DNA of 64,000 nucleotides from Adenanthera pavonina (GCA_026686845.1 JAIVEN010000011.1:22244501-22308500); one strand, 5' to 3'; positions 11,583-23,965 are shown, counted from the stretch's first letter. Program-made: numbers and translations. The notes: generated by a model not told the origin, from the letters alone.

Positions 11583-14500
11583 TTGCAGGTCTGTCTCAAA
11601 GCTAGAAAGAGCAATAAATGGTATATGGACAGTGCCTACTCAAGTCACATGACTGGTAACAAGGAGAAGCTCATCACCCTTAGAGATAAGAAAGGAGGAA
11701 AGGTGACCTTTGGAGGTGATCAATATGGCAGAATATTGGCATTGACATTGTGGGCAAGAATCCTGAAACATCCATTGAAGAGGTGCTGTTTGTGATTGGC
11801 CTCAACCACAATCTGCTAAGTATGAGCCAGACATGTGACAAAGGAAATTGGGTACTGTTTGACTCAAAGTTCTGCCTGGTCATAAAAAAAAGTGATCACA
11901 AAGTAATCCTCAAAGCTCAAAGGGATGGTAACTGCTATACTATTGATCTTGATGAACTTCCTCCCTTAGATTTTGTCTGCTTGATTAATTAGGATAATGA
12001 TAGTTGGTTGTGGCATAGAAGATTAGCTCATGTTAACATGAATCAACTTTCAAAACTGGTTAAAAATGAGTTAGTCACTAGCCTGCCAAAAATTATGTTT
12101 GAAAAAGACAAAGAATGTGATGCATGCCTAAGAGGAAAACAAACCAAATCTTCTTTTAAATCTAAAAACATAGTGACCATAACTAGACCACTAGAACTGT
12201 TGCATATGAATTTAATTGGTCCATCTAGGGTAAAAAGTATCGGTGGAAATATGTATGTGCTTGTAATTGTGGATGATTACTCTAGATTTACATGGACATT
12301 GTTTCTTTCCTCTAAAAGTGATACCTTTGATGCATTTGTAACCTTAGCCAAGAAAGTGCAAAATGAGAAGGGTATTTCCATTGTGCCTATTAGGTCAGAT
12401 CATGGAGGAGAGTTTGAGAACTCATACTTTCAGGAGTATTGTAATGAGCATGGAATTGATCACAACTTCTCAGCTCCAAGAACTCCTCAACATAATGGAG
12501 TAGTAGAGAGGAAGAATAGAACAATTGGAGAGATGGCTAGAGCAATGCTGAATGAAAAGGAACTCTCTCAAGTTTTCTGGGCTAATGCAGTAAACACAGC
12601 AAGCTACATCATAAATAGAGCCTATATCAGACCAATTCTTGGGAAGACTTCTTATGAGCTGTACAAAGGAAGAAAATCAAATCTCTCACATCTACATGTG
12701 TTTGGCTGCAAATGCTTCATCCACAACAATGGAAAGGAGAATCTAGGTAAGTTTGATGCCAAATCTGATGAAGGTATATTTCTGGGCTATTCTAGTAGGA
12801 GTAAAGCATATAGAGTTTTCAATAAAAAATCTAAATTGGTAGAAGAATCTGTGCATGTAGTATTTATTGAAAATGAAACTGGTTCCAAACATGTTACTGA
12901 TGAGGATGATCTTGTCTCGAACTTTAAGAAGTTAGATATTTCTAATGAAGGTAAAATTGAACCTCCAAAAATATCTGAATCTATTAACATAGAGGAAGAT
13001 ATTCAAGAGAGAGATTTTGAAGATCAAAATAATGAAGAAATGTCTCAAGAACTCCCTAGAGCTTGGAGATATCAAAGGAATCATCCTGTTGATCAAGTGA
13101 TAGGAAATGTTCAAGAGAGAGTTAAAACCAGAAAACAGTTAAGGGATCAAATGATTAATTGTGCTTTCATCTCACAAATTGAACCCAAATGCACTGAGGA
13201 AGCCTTAACTGATGAATACTGGATTTTGGCTATGCAAGAAGAGTTAAACCAGTTTGAAAGAAATCAAGTTTGGGACTTAGTGCCCAGACCCAAAAATCAT
13301 CCTGTCATTGGCACTAAATAGGTTTTTAGAAATAAACTTGATGAATCAGGATCAATAATAAAAAATAAAGCTAGACTGGTTGCTAAAGGATATAATCAAG
13401 AAGAAGGTATTGATTTTGATGAAACCTTTGCTCCAGTGGCTAGATTAGAAGCAATTAGAATTCTGTTAGCATATGCATGCATGAAAATTATTTTGTTGTA
13501 TCAAATGGATGTGAAGAGTGCTTTTCTAAATGGATATATCATGGAAGAGTTTATGTAGATCAACCTCCAGGTTTTGAGGACTCTGCAAAACCAAACCATG
13601 TTTATAAACTGAAGAAAACTCTTTACGGTTTAAAACAAGCCCCTAGAGCATGGTATGAAAGATTAAGTAATTTTCTAACTGAAAAGGGGTTCAACAGAGG
13701 AAAAGTAGATACACCTTTATTCACTAAGAAAGAAAATAAAGATTTACTTATTGTTCAAATCTATGTTGATGATATTATATTTGGTGCTACTAATGAATCT
13801 CTTTGGAAGAATTTTTCTAAGCTAATGCAGGGAGAATTCGAAATGTCCATGATGGGTGAACTCAACTTCTTCCTTGGATTGCAAATCAAGTAGTGTGATG
13901 ATGGTATTTTTCTCAATCAATCCAAGTATCTGAAAGAAGTGTTAAAGAAGTTTGGGATGGAAAATGCCAAGCCAATGGGAATACCTATGGCTACTACAAC
14001 CAAATTGGATATGGATGAAAAAGGGAAAATGTTTGACCTATAGAAGAATGATTGGATCTCTACTATACCTAACTGCCAGCAGACCTGACATTATGTTTAG
14101 TGTCTGTATGTGTGCAAGGTTCTAGTTATGTCCCAAGGAAACCCATGTAACTGCTGTGAAACGTATCTTCAGATATCTCATTGGAACATCACAGATGGGT
14201 CTTTGGTATCCAAAGGGCAATGGAGAACATCTCAAAGGATACACTGATGCTGACTTTGCAGGATCCAAAACTGACAGAAAAAGCACAAGTAGAACATGTC
14301 AGTTTCTTGGAGGATCCTTGGTTTCATGGTTTAGCAAGAAGCAAAACAGTGTGGCCTTATCCACAGCGGAGGCTGAATATGTTGCAGCTGGAAGTGGTTG
14401 TGCCCAAATCATCTGGATGAAACAACTGCTTGAAGATCTTGAGGTTGAGATGAAGGAAATACCAATAATGTGTCATAACCAAAGTGCCATAAACATCACA

Positions 14501-14704
14501 AAGAATCCTGTCATGCATTTAAGGATAAAACATATTGAGGTTAGGCACCACTTTATAAGGGATCATGTTTTGAAAGGAGAAATCATATTGGAATACATCC
14601 CAACAGAGGATCAAGTTGCTGATATCTTGACAAAGCCTCTATCAGAAGATAGACATTGTAAAATCAGGAGAGAATTGGATATGGTAAATCCCAATGAACT
14701 GTAA
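11583..14704 (+). pseudogene. pol: Sirevirus pol: protease, integrase, RT, RNase H (broken)
   Basis: Copia-order polyprotein. The protease region near 11620-11660 reads WYMDSAYSSHMTG, so the expected active-site DSG is DSA. A 1-nt frameshift follows near 11735 and a stop near 11990. The integrase has the HHCC zinc region (HRRLAH...CDACLRGK, 12014-12140). The first catalytic Asp of the D,D-35-E triad appears replaced by Asn (12209-12211, in HMNLIGP), while DHGGEF and NGVVERKN remain. The RT has KARLVAKGYNQ and YVDD at 13762-13773; it is broken by a stop at 13319, a 1-nt loss near 13547, a stop at 13891, a shift near 14037 and a stop near 14121. RNase H (YTDADFAGSKTDRKS) and the C-terminal VADILTKPL are intact in the last ORF (14156-14704). 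Pol begins in a different frame from gag, just after a T-rich TTTTGCAG. Confidence 0.92.
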
Positions 14705-15571
14705 GTAAATCCTTGTGCAATTCTGTTTTTAAATTTTCCAACATTAAATTAATTCTAACTTTAGCATCGGAGTGAATTTAATTTAAGTTGCAGGTGTTCC
14801 TCATGAGATTCAATGGCAATAAATCTGAAAAATGGAGCACACCAGAATGGAACAATCAAAAGGTAAAGAAAAATGGCAAAAATTTTGAGTTTCTGATCCA
14901 TTCTGTAAGTTCATAAGATTAAAATTCGCTTTTTAGATGGTTGTTAGACAATTTTATTTAATAAACTGTGTTTCTGAACAAGTCAGCATAGTCAACATTC
15001 GAATTTAGATGCCCAACAAACGAACTTCAGCTTGGTATACATTGGAACAGTTCTCGGTGGTCCCTCAAAATTCATCTGATGGTCCTTGAAAGTTTGAATT
15101 TTCAAAAAAAAAAGTTACAAAGTTATGTTTGTCCAACATGATGATTATACAATTATCTATTTCTTAACATACGCATGTTGGAAAATCTTTTATAAAGTGA
15201 ACAATTTGAATTTCTGATCTAAAATTCGTCTGTTAAAACATGCTTATCATATTGAATCTTTGAAAGATGAATTTTCATACGCATAATTTGTCTGTTGCTT
15301 GTTGATTTGATTGCTGCTTGATGTTTACTCTTCAAAATTCGAACTTCGTTGAAACAAAGTTCATCTGTTTATCTTGTGTTGCTTGAACCAAGCCACTGTC
15401 AGATGAACTTTCAGAAGAAAATTCATCTGTCAGTAAGCTTTGCTAAACGGTTTAACTTTTAATTGCTCGAAGTTTGATTTTTAACCCCTCAAAATTCGTC
15501 TGTCAAGCGGTTTACTTACATTAAAACTGACGGTTTTCCACTGAACAGACGCAACCCTACTCTTTTCTTCT
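14705..15571 (+). other. Spacer between pol and env-like ORF, palindrome-rich
   Basis: No ORF. From about 14995 to 15510 it carries the same motifs as the LTR array: ACATTCGAATTTAG, AAATTCATCTG, AAATTCGTCTGTT, CTTCAAAATTCGAACTTCG and AAATTCGTCTGTCAAG. So the motif family is not restricted to the LTRs. It may serve as leader or promoter for the downstream ORF (inference). Confidence 0.7.
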
Positions 15572-15703
15572 ATGAGTCTGTTCAAATTTTGTCATCAATG
15601 CTCTTCAATTCTGACCGTAAATCTTCATTTCCCACCATTTAAACTTCTTTTCGCATCCTATAAACCCAATCTCTGCTTCATTCTGAAACATTCATCCACG
15701 GAA

Positions 15704-17889
15704 ATGGCAAGAGTAAAGAATCCTGAAGCTGGAAAAGGAGAGGCACGACCAAAGAGAACGGTCAAATCCCAATATGCCTCAAAGGAGGGTGAAAAATCAA
15801 AGAGAAATGCCGAATCAAGCAAGTCAACTCCCTCCAAACAACAGAAAACTACACCAAAGGTTGAATCAAAGAAAGCTGGACCTTCTTCACTGAAGAAAAT
15901 AGAACCTTTGGTTCCTGCTGCTGCTGCTATTGCTTCCACTTCCTCCTTCAGTATTGAATCTGCAGAATACCAACTCACTACACTGCCATTATGGAGCACT
16001 CCTCAGATTCAGGAGGAATACTCGACCAAGTTTGCCAATAAAAAGGTAATTAAGCCTCATTGTGTGAATTTGGAAGATTTTTTAGTCTCTAACAATTTTG
16101 ATGCTGGAATATGGATATTGAGATATAAGAATCTGTTAGAGATACTAGAGAGGTATGATGATGAAGTGGTAAAGACAAGGTATGCCTCCCTGAAGTACAA
16201 CAGTAAGAAGAAAAAGTGGGAGGTCAATCTGAGATCAAGGACCATCTGGCTCACATATGAGACTTTTAATGAAGTGTTGGAAATCCCAGGGCAAGAAGGC
16301 CTTAAGATTGACATCACTGCCTCTGGATATATGGATGAGGCAGGGACTGCTGATGAAGAAGGTGGCCCCTTTCTGAACTACAAAGAGAGTACAATCCTGA
16401 ACATTTTATTCAGAAGAAATGAGAATAGGCCAACCATAAACTTGCTAAAGCCCACAGACCTCAGTGCTCAAGTGAGGATCCTACATTACATAGTGTCTAG
16501 GATCTTCTTCAACAAAGGAGGTAGCTTCAATCTGATCACAAGGACAGAGGCACATGTGATGGCAGCAATCATGCGTGGAAAGCTTATCAACATGAACATA
16601 TCATACTCCAACGCATGATCAAGGCAAGGGATCAGAGGAAAGATTCCACACTCCCCTATGCAGCAATCATTTCCAGAATTCTACAATATGCTAGAATTCA
16701 GTACCTTAAGAAAGGGAAAGGGAAGCCTTTAGAGATTTTCAAGGAAAAGGAACTACAAAGAATGGGGATTGAGAGAAATGAAGGAAGATGGATTGGGAAG
16801 GGAGCAGGAAAATCTGAAGATCTCTTCTTTGTTGAAGGTGCCTCCAAACAGCAAGAAGGTACCTCTGTGGCTCCTGCAAGGACTACACCTCAGCCTTCTC
16901 AGCCTATCCCATCTTCATCTAAGCCTACTCACATTCCATTTACTCCCTCCTCTCGTGCCAAGCCAACCAAGATCATTGAGCTATATGACAGCCTGTCTAC
17001 ACTCATACTTAGCATCAGGGATGAGCAAAATGCCAAATTTGCTCATCTGCAAGATCAGATTCACCAGTTGGCCAAGAACATGAAAGTGGTTGCTGATGCC
17101 TATGAAGATATTCAGAGTGCAATTCCTGGCACATCAGCTCCACCTCAGCCAGGATTCTCTGAGCCTGCTCAGTGTCCAACTCCTGAGCCTCCGAGTCCCT
17201 TTGAGCTAGCCTCTTCTGAGCATGATGATGCTGTAGATGATACTGAGGCTGCTGGTACAATGAGCACACCAAGTCCTGGTCCTCCCTTGGACTATGGCAT
17301 GGAGGAAGAGGGTGCTTGGGATTCAAGCTTTCATGAGCCAATTACAGCAGAAGCTCAAGAATCAATCCTGTCACAGCAAGAATCTGAGCGAGTAGAAAGA
17401 TTAGTGGCAACTATCTCTACTTCATCAATCATGGAGATTGCCAAAAATAAAGAAAGGAGCATTGTGCCTTTTGTTGATTTGGAAGCTATTGCTCGCAATG
17501 TTCTCTTGCAAGCTTAGAGAAGAAGGCTTGAAGAAATGTTTCATTCTGATGACCCTGCTCCTTCATCTCTCACTGCATATGGTCTTTCAGAAGAACAAAG
17601 GGCTCAATTGGCTCTTTCTAGACAAAAGATGTAAGAGCTGCTTGAGGTCTCTGAAGATGAGAATCCAAGCCCTAAGCCTTCTGAGCCTCCTCCATCAATT
17701 AATCCACATCTGTTTTTTGCTCCTGTGCCCCTCAAAGCTATTCTAGTTTCTCAAATCCCTCATCCGGCTGATTTTGTTCACCTTCCTGATGATGCTAAAA
17801 AGGGGGAGAAGAGTAAGCAAATTGACAAGTCTGCTGCTGAGCCATCTGGAAAGACTTACAGCAAGAAGACCAAGTCAAAGAAGAAGTGA
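15704..17889 (+). pseudogene. Sirevirus env-like / plant-transposon-protein ORF
   Basis: Third ORF of the element. ATG 15704 is a likely start (an in-frame ATG at 15572 would add 44 residues). The N-terminus is Lys/Ser/Pro-rich and probably disordered. A globular central region follows (about 16000-16720; WEVNLRSRTIWLTYETFNE, AQVRILHYIVSRIFF). The two long frames (to 16618 and from 16615) overlap by four bases in the middle of this region, best explained by one frameshift. Downstream lie a coiled-coil-like stretch (LYDSLSTLILSIRDEQNAKF, near 16981), a Pro/Ser-rich region and a Lys-rich end at TGA 17887-17889, with stops at 17515 and 17629. The central region resembles what is catalogued as 'putative plant transposon protein'; 'env-like' is the positional name used for sireviruses. 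I see no convincing signal peptide, so true envelope function is unlikely. Confidence 0.7.
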
Positions 17890-18113
17890 TTAAAACTTAG
17901 GCTTGAGTCCTCTTGTAGTGTTTTGTTATGATTCTGTTGTTTGTGTTTTGTGTTTTGTCTATTTCAAACTATTTTTCATTAATTGTTTCCTATAAAGCAA
18001 TGATTGTTGAAATGAAAGAATTCCTTGGCTACAATGATTTGTTTCTGTTAATCTTTGAATCTCTTTACTTGATTTACTACATATGATATCTTTTGAAATA
18101 TAATGCATATGTT

Positions 18114-18122
18114 GAGGGGGAG
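18114..18122 (+). other. Distal polypurine tract
   Basis: GAGGGGGAG, 70 bp upstream of the 3' LTR. More than one G-rich tract in this region is a known sirevirus trait. Confidence 0.6.
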
Positions 18123-18177
18123 CTTGTTAAAGCAAACCCAAGTACTAATCCAGTTTGTAAGTTGTTTTTTCATCATC

Positions 18178-18191
18178 AAAAAGGGGAAGAA
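18178..18191 (+). other. Proximal polypurine tract (plus-strand primer)
   Basis: AAAAAGGGGAAGAA lies directly before the 3' LTR start at 18192, preceded by CATCATC. This is the expected priming site for plus-strand DNA synthesis. Confidence 0.8.
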
Positions 18192-19354
18192 TGTTGAATC
18201 AAGTGTTTTGATGATTCCAAACCAACCTTCAAGAGCTTGGAATAAAGATATCAAAGGTGAACAAAAGGTTCAAGTGAAGGAATCCTGGAGAAATCAATGC
18301 AAAGATTCGTGTAGGATGTTTAGAAATGTTTTGATTTGAGTAAAAGACTTTGATTTGGTGAAAAGATGTTTTAAAACCTTGATTCTATGTTAAAACATGA
18401 AATAATTGAAAAACACCCACCAACATACGAAGTTTGAAAGGTTTATACTGATCTGTCATCTTGGAAATTCGAACTTTGGCTTTGGAAATTCGAATTTCGT
18501 ATTGAAACTAAACAAGTCTGAAGAGAAACTTCTCTGATAGACGAATTTTGGCTTGAGAAAATTTGAATTTTGGTAAGTGTCTGAAAGGAGCTTTCAGTAA
18601 CAGATGAACTTTGGGTTTTGAAAATTTGAATTTCAGACAAAAAGTAACTTATGAAAACTAAAGAAATTCGTCTTAAATTATGTCAAAGTTCATCTGAAAC
18701 CAAGTTTAGATTGGATTTCAAAATTGCTCACTGACAGACAAACTTTGAACATGAAAATTTGAATTTCAGAAACTAAGCTTGTGAGTCTGTTACAATGATA
18801 TGTTGACATACGAATGACAGTATTTATAAATTCGAATTTTGAAGTAAGTCTGAAAAGAGGTCTCTCTGACAGACGAACTTTGCCCTTTGAAAATTTGAAT
18901 TTTGAATTATATGAACTACTGTGTCTCATAAACCAGCTACGGATAAATGAATTTTGGGGTTCCAAAATTCGAATTTCGAAGGCACTGTAGCAAATTGAAA
19001 ATACTATTCACACTTAAAAGAAAAACTTTCTACTTGAAAATTCGTATGTCACAACATAGAAACATTTTCCAAATATCAAAATTTGAACTCCACTTCATGA
19101 TAGACAAACTTCAGGCATTCAATGTTGAAGTCTTTAGCCTCAAGTACTAACTTGGGGACTGGATGTAGGTCAAGTGGAGAGACCGAACCAGGATAAATAT
19201 CTGAGTTTTCTCTTCCTTACTGATACTTTTACAGCTTATTCTTTTATACTCTATTTTATTATCATACTTTGCTTCCTTCACCCTCTTGACATTTTGCAGA
19301 AAATTTTCAATCTTCCCAATTCACCCCCCTCTTGGGAAGCCAGCTTATCTAATA
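18192..19354 (+). repeat. Sirevirus 3' LTR (1163 bp), internally deleted
   Basis: Matches the 5' LTR from TGTTGAATC to CTTATCTAATA (terminal CA changed to TA), but joins the equivalent of 9007 directly to 9506 at 19140/19141. The missing 498 bp include the AGCATTAAATACGG motif and the TATA box. A CT shared at both edges could be microhomology. The palindrome array upstream is kept (about 18465-19110). Confidence 0.92.
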
Positions 19355-21424
19355 GATACAAGTCAGTTTAGACTGCAGAAAGAGACATTATTAATTCAAG
19401 AAAAATATTTGAGCCTATATTTGGACCAATTGGGATAAGGATATTATGGAAATTTCATATCCCAATATAATTATAATCAGTATCCCAATAATAGTCAAAT
19501 ATACTATTAACGTAACTTTATTTGTCCAGATCGGTTCAAGATATATCTGGACAAGTAAATATCTAAAATTTTTGGACCAAAATACCCCTAATTTTGTGTT
19601 CAATCAGCAGCACATGATGAAATTACATTATTCAATTATTTATGTCATTTTCTTGTAGAAAACTCAAGAAACCTTTGGAAATTTGGGTGGCAAATTATGA
19701 TTTGTTCCTTTTCTTTATAAATACTCCCTTTTGAACGTAGGAGACATAAAGGAAAGAGAGGGAGCAGAAGCACAAGCATAAGAAAGGAAGGGAAGAACAT
19801 GAAAAGCAAAGGAATAAAAAAAGAGGAAGAAGAGAAAAGGAAGAAAAGCTAAGTTTGTTCCTATGATTTCATTGAAATTTCTAGTTTAGTATTCAAGTAG
19901 TTTGGAGCAGTTTAAGTGAGTCTTCTCCTCTTCTCTTGCTGTTCTAATCAGCCATGACATGGGTTTAAGAAAGAAAGTATTCTCATGCCTTAAAATTAAG
20001 AGAAAGAAAGTATTCTTAGATAATGCAAGAGAAACAAGTTTTGGAAGGATTGAAAGCAAGTTTTAAAAATCCCATTTTTCCTCTTTATGCCTTAATTTTT
20101 GGCCAAGACTAAGTGTAAGAAAGAGTTGGATTTTCATTGTTTTGAAGTTAAAAATGGATTCCTTGGGTCCAAATTAGCTAAGAACAAGTATTGGATTCAA
20201 GGAAAACCAAAAGATAAAGAATTTGGATTTTTAGGGTTTTAATGAGACTTTATAAGGCAACCCTTGCTTCTAGTTGATTAAGTTGACATTGAATGATGTT
20301 TTAGGACATTTGGGAGTTCAAGAAAGCTAGTGGAAGTTTTTTATTCCAAGTGTAAAAGCAAAGGAAAACATGAAAGGTAGTTTGATTTGTTTTATTGCAA
20401 TATGTTATTCTTGTTGTTTCCATGATTATAATTTGTTGCCAAAGTTTGTTTTGTGATTAGTTTTGGCTGTAAAATGAGGGGTTTTATTCCTCGGGATGTC
20501 CATTTTCTAAGGGATAACTCTGCCAAAATTTTTACTTGACAATATGATATTTTAATGATTTATGGGATTATATGTGAAATGTTTGTGAAATTTGAATGAT
20601 AGATTTGCATGAGATAAATTAGCTACTAAGATTTTCCCAAATCTCACCCCTAAGCACTAACATGATAGGTTCAAGTGATGGCAAGACCTCCAAGAAGACT
20701 AGAGGCAAGGAGAATATTAATGATGATTAGATTTATAGCCACCTTGGTTGCTTGTTTTCTTGTAATTATGTATGAAATTATATGTATTTTCATGAAGTTA
20801 TGCCTTCTTGCTATAATGTTCCTTTAGTGTTCTTGTGATGTTAAGAACATATTTTGGAAGAGTTTGAATCATGTAAGAATGGTACATATTTAGTTTTGGA
20901 AGTTGTATGCAAAATTGTCCAACTCTGAGTACTGATTAGTGTACAGTCATTGTTTATTCTAAATTCAGTTTTCTATATGAGTGTTATATATTTCTGGAAA
21001 GTAGACATAGGGAGGTTTCCAAAGAGCTAAAGATCACTTGATTTGGATAAGTATACAAATTTTTATGAATTTTTTAAGATGGCATAGAAAATATGAAAAA
21101 GTAGTTTTGACCAAATGAATAGTATAATTGGACGAATTTTCTGAATGAGTTGACTCAATAAAATTCCAGTTGTATATTTTTTCCATGTAGAAAATATTTT
21201 TATCTATTTTTAGAGTTTTGAATTATCCTCATATGATTTGTTTGGAATTATTTATGATTTTTCAAACTTTAGCTGGGAAAATTGAATTACCAAATGAACA
21301 GTATTTTGAAAATTTGAATTTTTCTCATTTGATTTGCTAATGATTCAAGCTTGTAAAATTAGCTCATTTAGCATCATATATGCTATTATACATGGAAAAT
21401 AATGTAAGAAAGTAAAGTATGATA
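19355..21424 (+). repeat. Family G LTR, copy F, right part
   Basis: Continues copy F directly after the Sirevirus: GATACAAGTCAGTTTAGACTG matches ATAAAAGTCAGTTTGGATTG at 52016-52035 of the solo LTR. It has a TATA-like TTTATAAATACTCCC (about 19715), a purine-rich leader (19740-19850), the CCAAATCTCACCCC motif near 20640, and ends in AGTATGATA at 21424, the degraded LTR end. No coding potential. Confidence 0.85.
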
Positions 21425-22682
21425 GATGGCCTTAGAGTTGGATTTTGATGAAACTAATAATTCCAATGAGTTCCTAGGGTCCAAATTAGCTAATGTCAAA
21501 GAATTAAGGTTAGAAGTTAGTTTGCAAAAGTTCAAAAACTTAAGGCCATATATGCATGCTAAGTTCTTATTGAGATATCAAGTTGTAAACATTATTGATA
21601 TTTATAGGCTCACAACAAACTAAGAAAGCAAACCAAACCAAGTTATTGCACAATAATGATTTCCATTTTTATATGTTCTTGAAATGTTGCCATGTTTTTA
21701 TGACTATTTTTGTGACTGGTTAACTATTTATTTGATAATGGCTAAGCCTGAGATATTATGTTTTTAAGCCATTATTCTACCCGATTTTCGATAAACAACA
21801 TGGATGTTTTATATGTCTTATGAAACCATGCAATGTTATAAATGTTTTAAATGTATTGTGATGATGTACTGGCATGTGTGAGTTGACTACTGAGGTTTCC
21901 CCAATCTCACCCCCATATTTTCCCAAATGATAGGGCCAAGTAATGCCAATAGTAAGCATATGGCTAAGGAAGATTGAAGAAGAAGAAGAATAATATGTTG
22001 AAAACTATTTTTGTCTATAAATTTTGTTTATTTTGCATGGCTATGTAAAATCGTACAATGTTCTAAAAATTCAGATGTTTATATTATGATTAGAGATAAT
22101 CTTATGAACAATCTACCACTAGTTTGGATGCAATCAAAGTTATATAATAGAAGTTACGCATGATTTCTCAAAACCGTTCCAGTGAAAGATAATTCTCACC
22201 CCTGAAGGTTTATGTTGGCACTTTGACTAATAGATAATTAATAAATGTACAATGTTTATATAGTTAGAAAGTATACGCTTAGAGCTTTCTAATAGCTAAG
22301 AATGCATGAATTGGATCTGTATTCAATGAGATGTGAATGCATAAATTTATAGCCCAGAATCTAGACAGAAACTAGAAGTAGAAAATGAATAGTGAAGTTT
22401 AGTGAATAAACTGTATAAATATGAGCAATAACTTTCCAATTTCATATTTTTCCCATAAAATTCAAGATGTGAAAGATTTTTAGAGACTTGAATCACCTAG
22501 AAATTATTTGTTTACATTTAGTTATGATTTTTTAAAGTTTTCTGCGCAAATGACTATAACAATGCGAAAAACAATTTTTAACAGTTTTAAGTTTTTAACT
22601 AGTTCAAGTTCTTAAAGGGCTTTTAAATGCTTCTAAATAAGACTTTTGACATGAAAAATGTACTGAAATATAGGATGTAACA
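21425..22682 (+). repeat. Family G LTR, copy D, right part
   Basis: Resumes copy D after copy F, with GGGTCCAAATTAGCTAA, the AAGCCATTATTCTACCCGAT segment near 21765 and CCCCAATCTCACCCCC near 21900. It ends GGATGTAACA at 22682. Clearly diverged from copy F, so an older insertion. Confidence 0.65.
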
Positions 22683-23838
22683 TATCATTTAGTGAATTGG
22701 CATAGCATGTGGTATTTACTGTCAATGTCACCCAATAACATCAAGTCTTATAAAAATACAACAAGTGACAATGTCAAATGCATGCTAACATGTCATCTCA
22801 TGCCATTTACCATCATGCTAGCATAATATCATCATACAGTATATCTTATGGGGATGCACAATGATTATATACACAAATTTTCATCATGCTCATAAACTTA
22901 TATATATACATGATTTATCCATTCTCCTTCTCAACATTAGTTTGAAGTAAAGTTAGAAAAACTTACTAGCCATGTTACCATGTATATCATGATATGAAAA
23001 GTTTCAAACATACATTCATGCAAAGTATAAAGAGAATTACATCCTTGTTGCCTTGAGTTGCTCGGGCTCACGACACATCGTTAGGCCGTTAGAGGACCAA
23101 CTATATATATACAAGAGGGATACAAAACCATGTTACAAACGGCCCAACAATGCAACAAGAAAGCATAAAGGCCTAACAATGCAACAAATCTGATCAAAAC
23201 CATTTTAACCCGCAAAGTCCACTTAATGCCTACAAGGCCCAATATTCCTCATACAATGGGATAGCTACTTACCAACAAAATTCAGTGTTCCCAGAGACTC
23301 CTTGGAGTATGGAGAAACCAAATGTGCAAACTTGCTTCCTATATAACATCAAATACCCAAAATCAAGATGGATCACAATCTTTGGTAAAACTCAACTCAA
23401 TAACTTAGCATAAACTCAATGGAAATAAGTTACCAACACCAATCGTATTCATCAAAATGCCCAAGACTACTCACAGAACCAAATTTGAACTCATCCAAGT
23501 TCATACATCATGAAGAACTCAAAGATTGGGGCTAGGCTTAGAGAAACAACTTTACAAACACCCAAATCCAACACCCAAGGTTTGCAAACACCAAACATCA
23601 TATTATTGAACCATTTTAAAACAATTTAATCAATGGAAACTTAACTAAATCGGAACCCTAACAACATCAATGAAGATACACCTTTAAAACATGGAAAAAG
23701 AGGAGAGGAGAAGTTGGAAATCATGTTACCTCCAAGATTCAAGCTTTCCAAGGCTTAAAATCACGTTCTTCAATATCAGAACCATGAAACCCTAGCAGAA
23801 CATGATTTTCTCCACCAAATCACTGTTCTGGTGAGCTC
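22683..23838. other. Probable LTR-type repeat debris, no gene
   Basis: No ORF with recognisable domains. On the minus strand it contains LTR-leader-like sequence (TAGGGTTTCATGGTTCTG near 23790). I assume it is retrotransposon debris but cannot place it in a family. Confidence 0.35.
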
Positions 23839-23965
23839 TGTAACATCCTACCTCCTCACACCTCCAAACTTAACCAAAAACTTCAAAATTCAACCAAACA
23901 CAACCCTGACAACACAAACAACTCTCCAATGCCTCAACACAACGGAAACGACCCATCAAAACACC

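Larger units (their letters stand above)
8060..19354 (+). mobile_element. Complete, inactivated Sirevirus (Ty1/copia) retrotransposon
   Basis: Full structure in order: 5' LTR (8060-9719), Met-tRNA PBS (9722-9734), gag (9775-11574), pol in copia order protease-integrase-RT-RNase H (to 14704), a palindrome-rich spacer, an env-like ORF (15704-17889), two polypurine tracts, and 3' LTR (18192-19354). A perfect 5-bp duplication GATAC flanks it (8055-8059 and 19355-19359), and the interrupted host LTR (copy F) resumes exactly afterwards. Long LTRs, the GAGGGGGAG tract, two gag zinc knuckles and an extra 3' ORF are features of the Sirevirus genus. Stops, frameshifts and active-site changes in gag and pol show it cannot move on its own. 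Most of the stops fit C-to-T or G-to-A change, as expected for a methylated old copy. Confidence 0.92.

Noticed and set aside
18443..18965. Minus-strand ORFs repeated in both Sirevirus LTRs (8557-8832 and 18690-18965)
   Set aside because: Open frames arise from the repeated palindrome words; they are antisense to U3 and have no domain.
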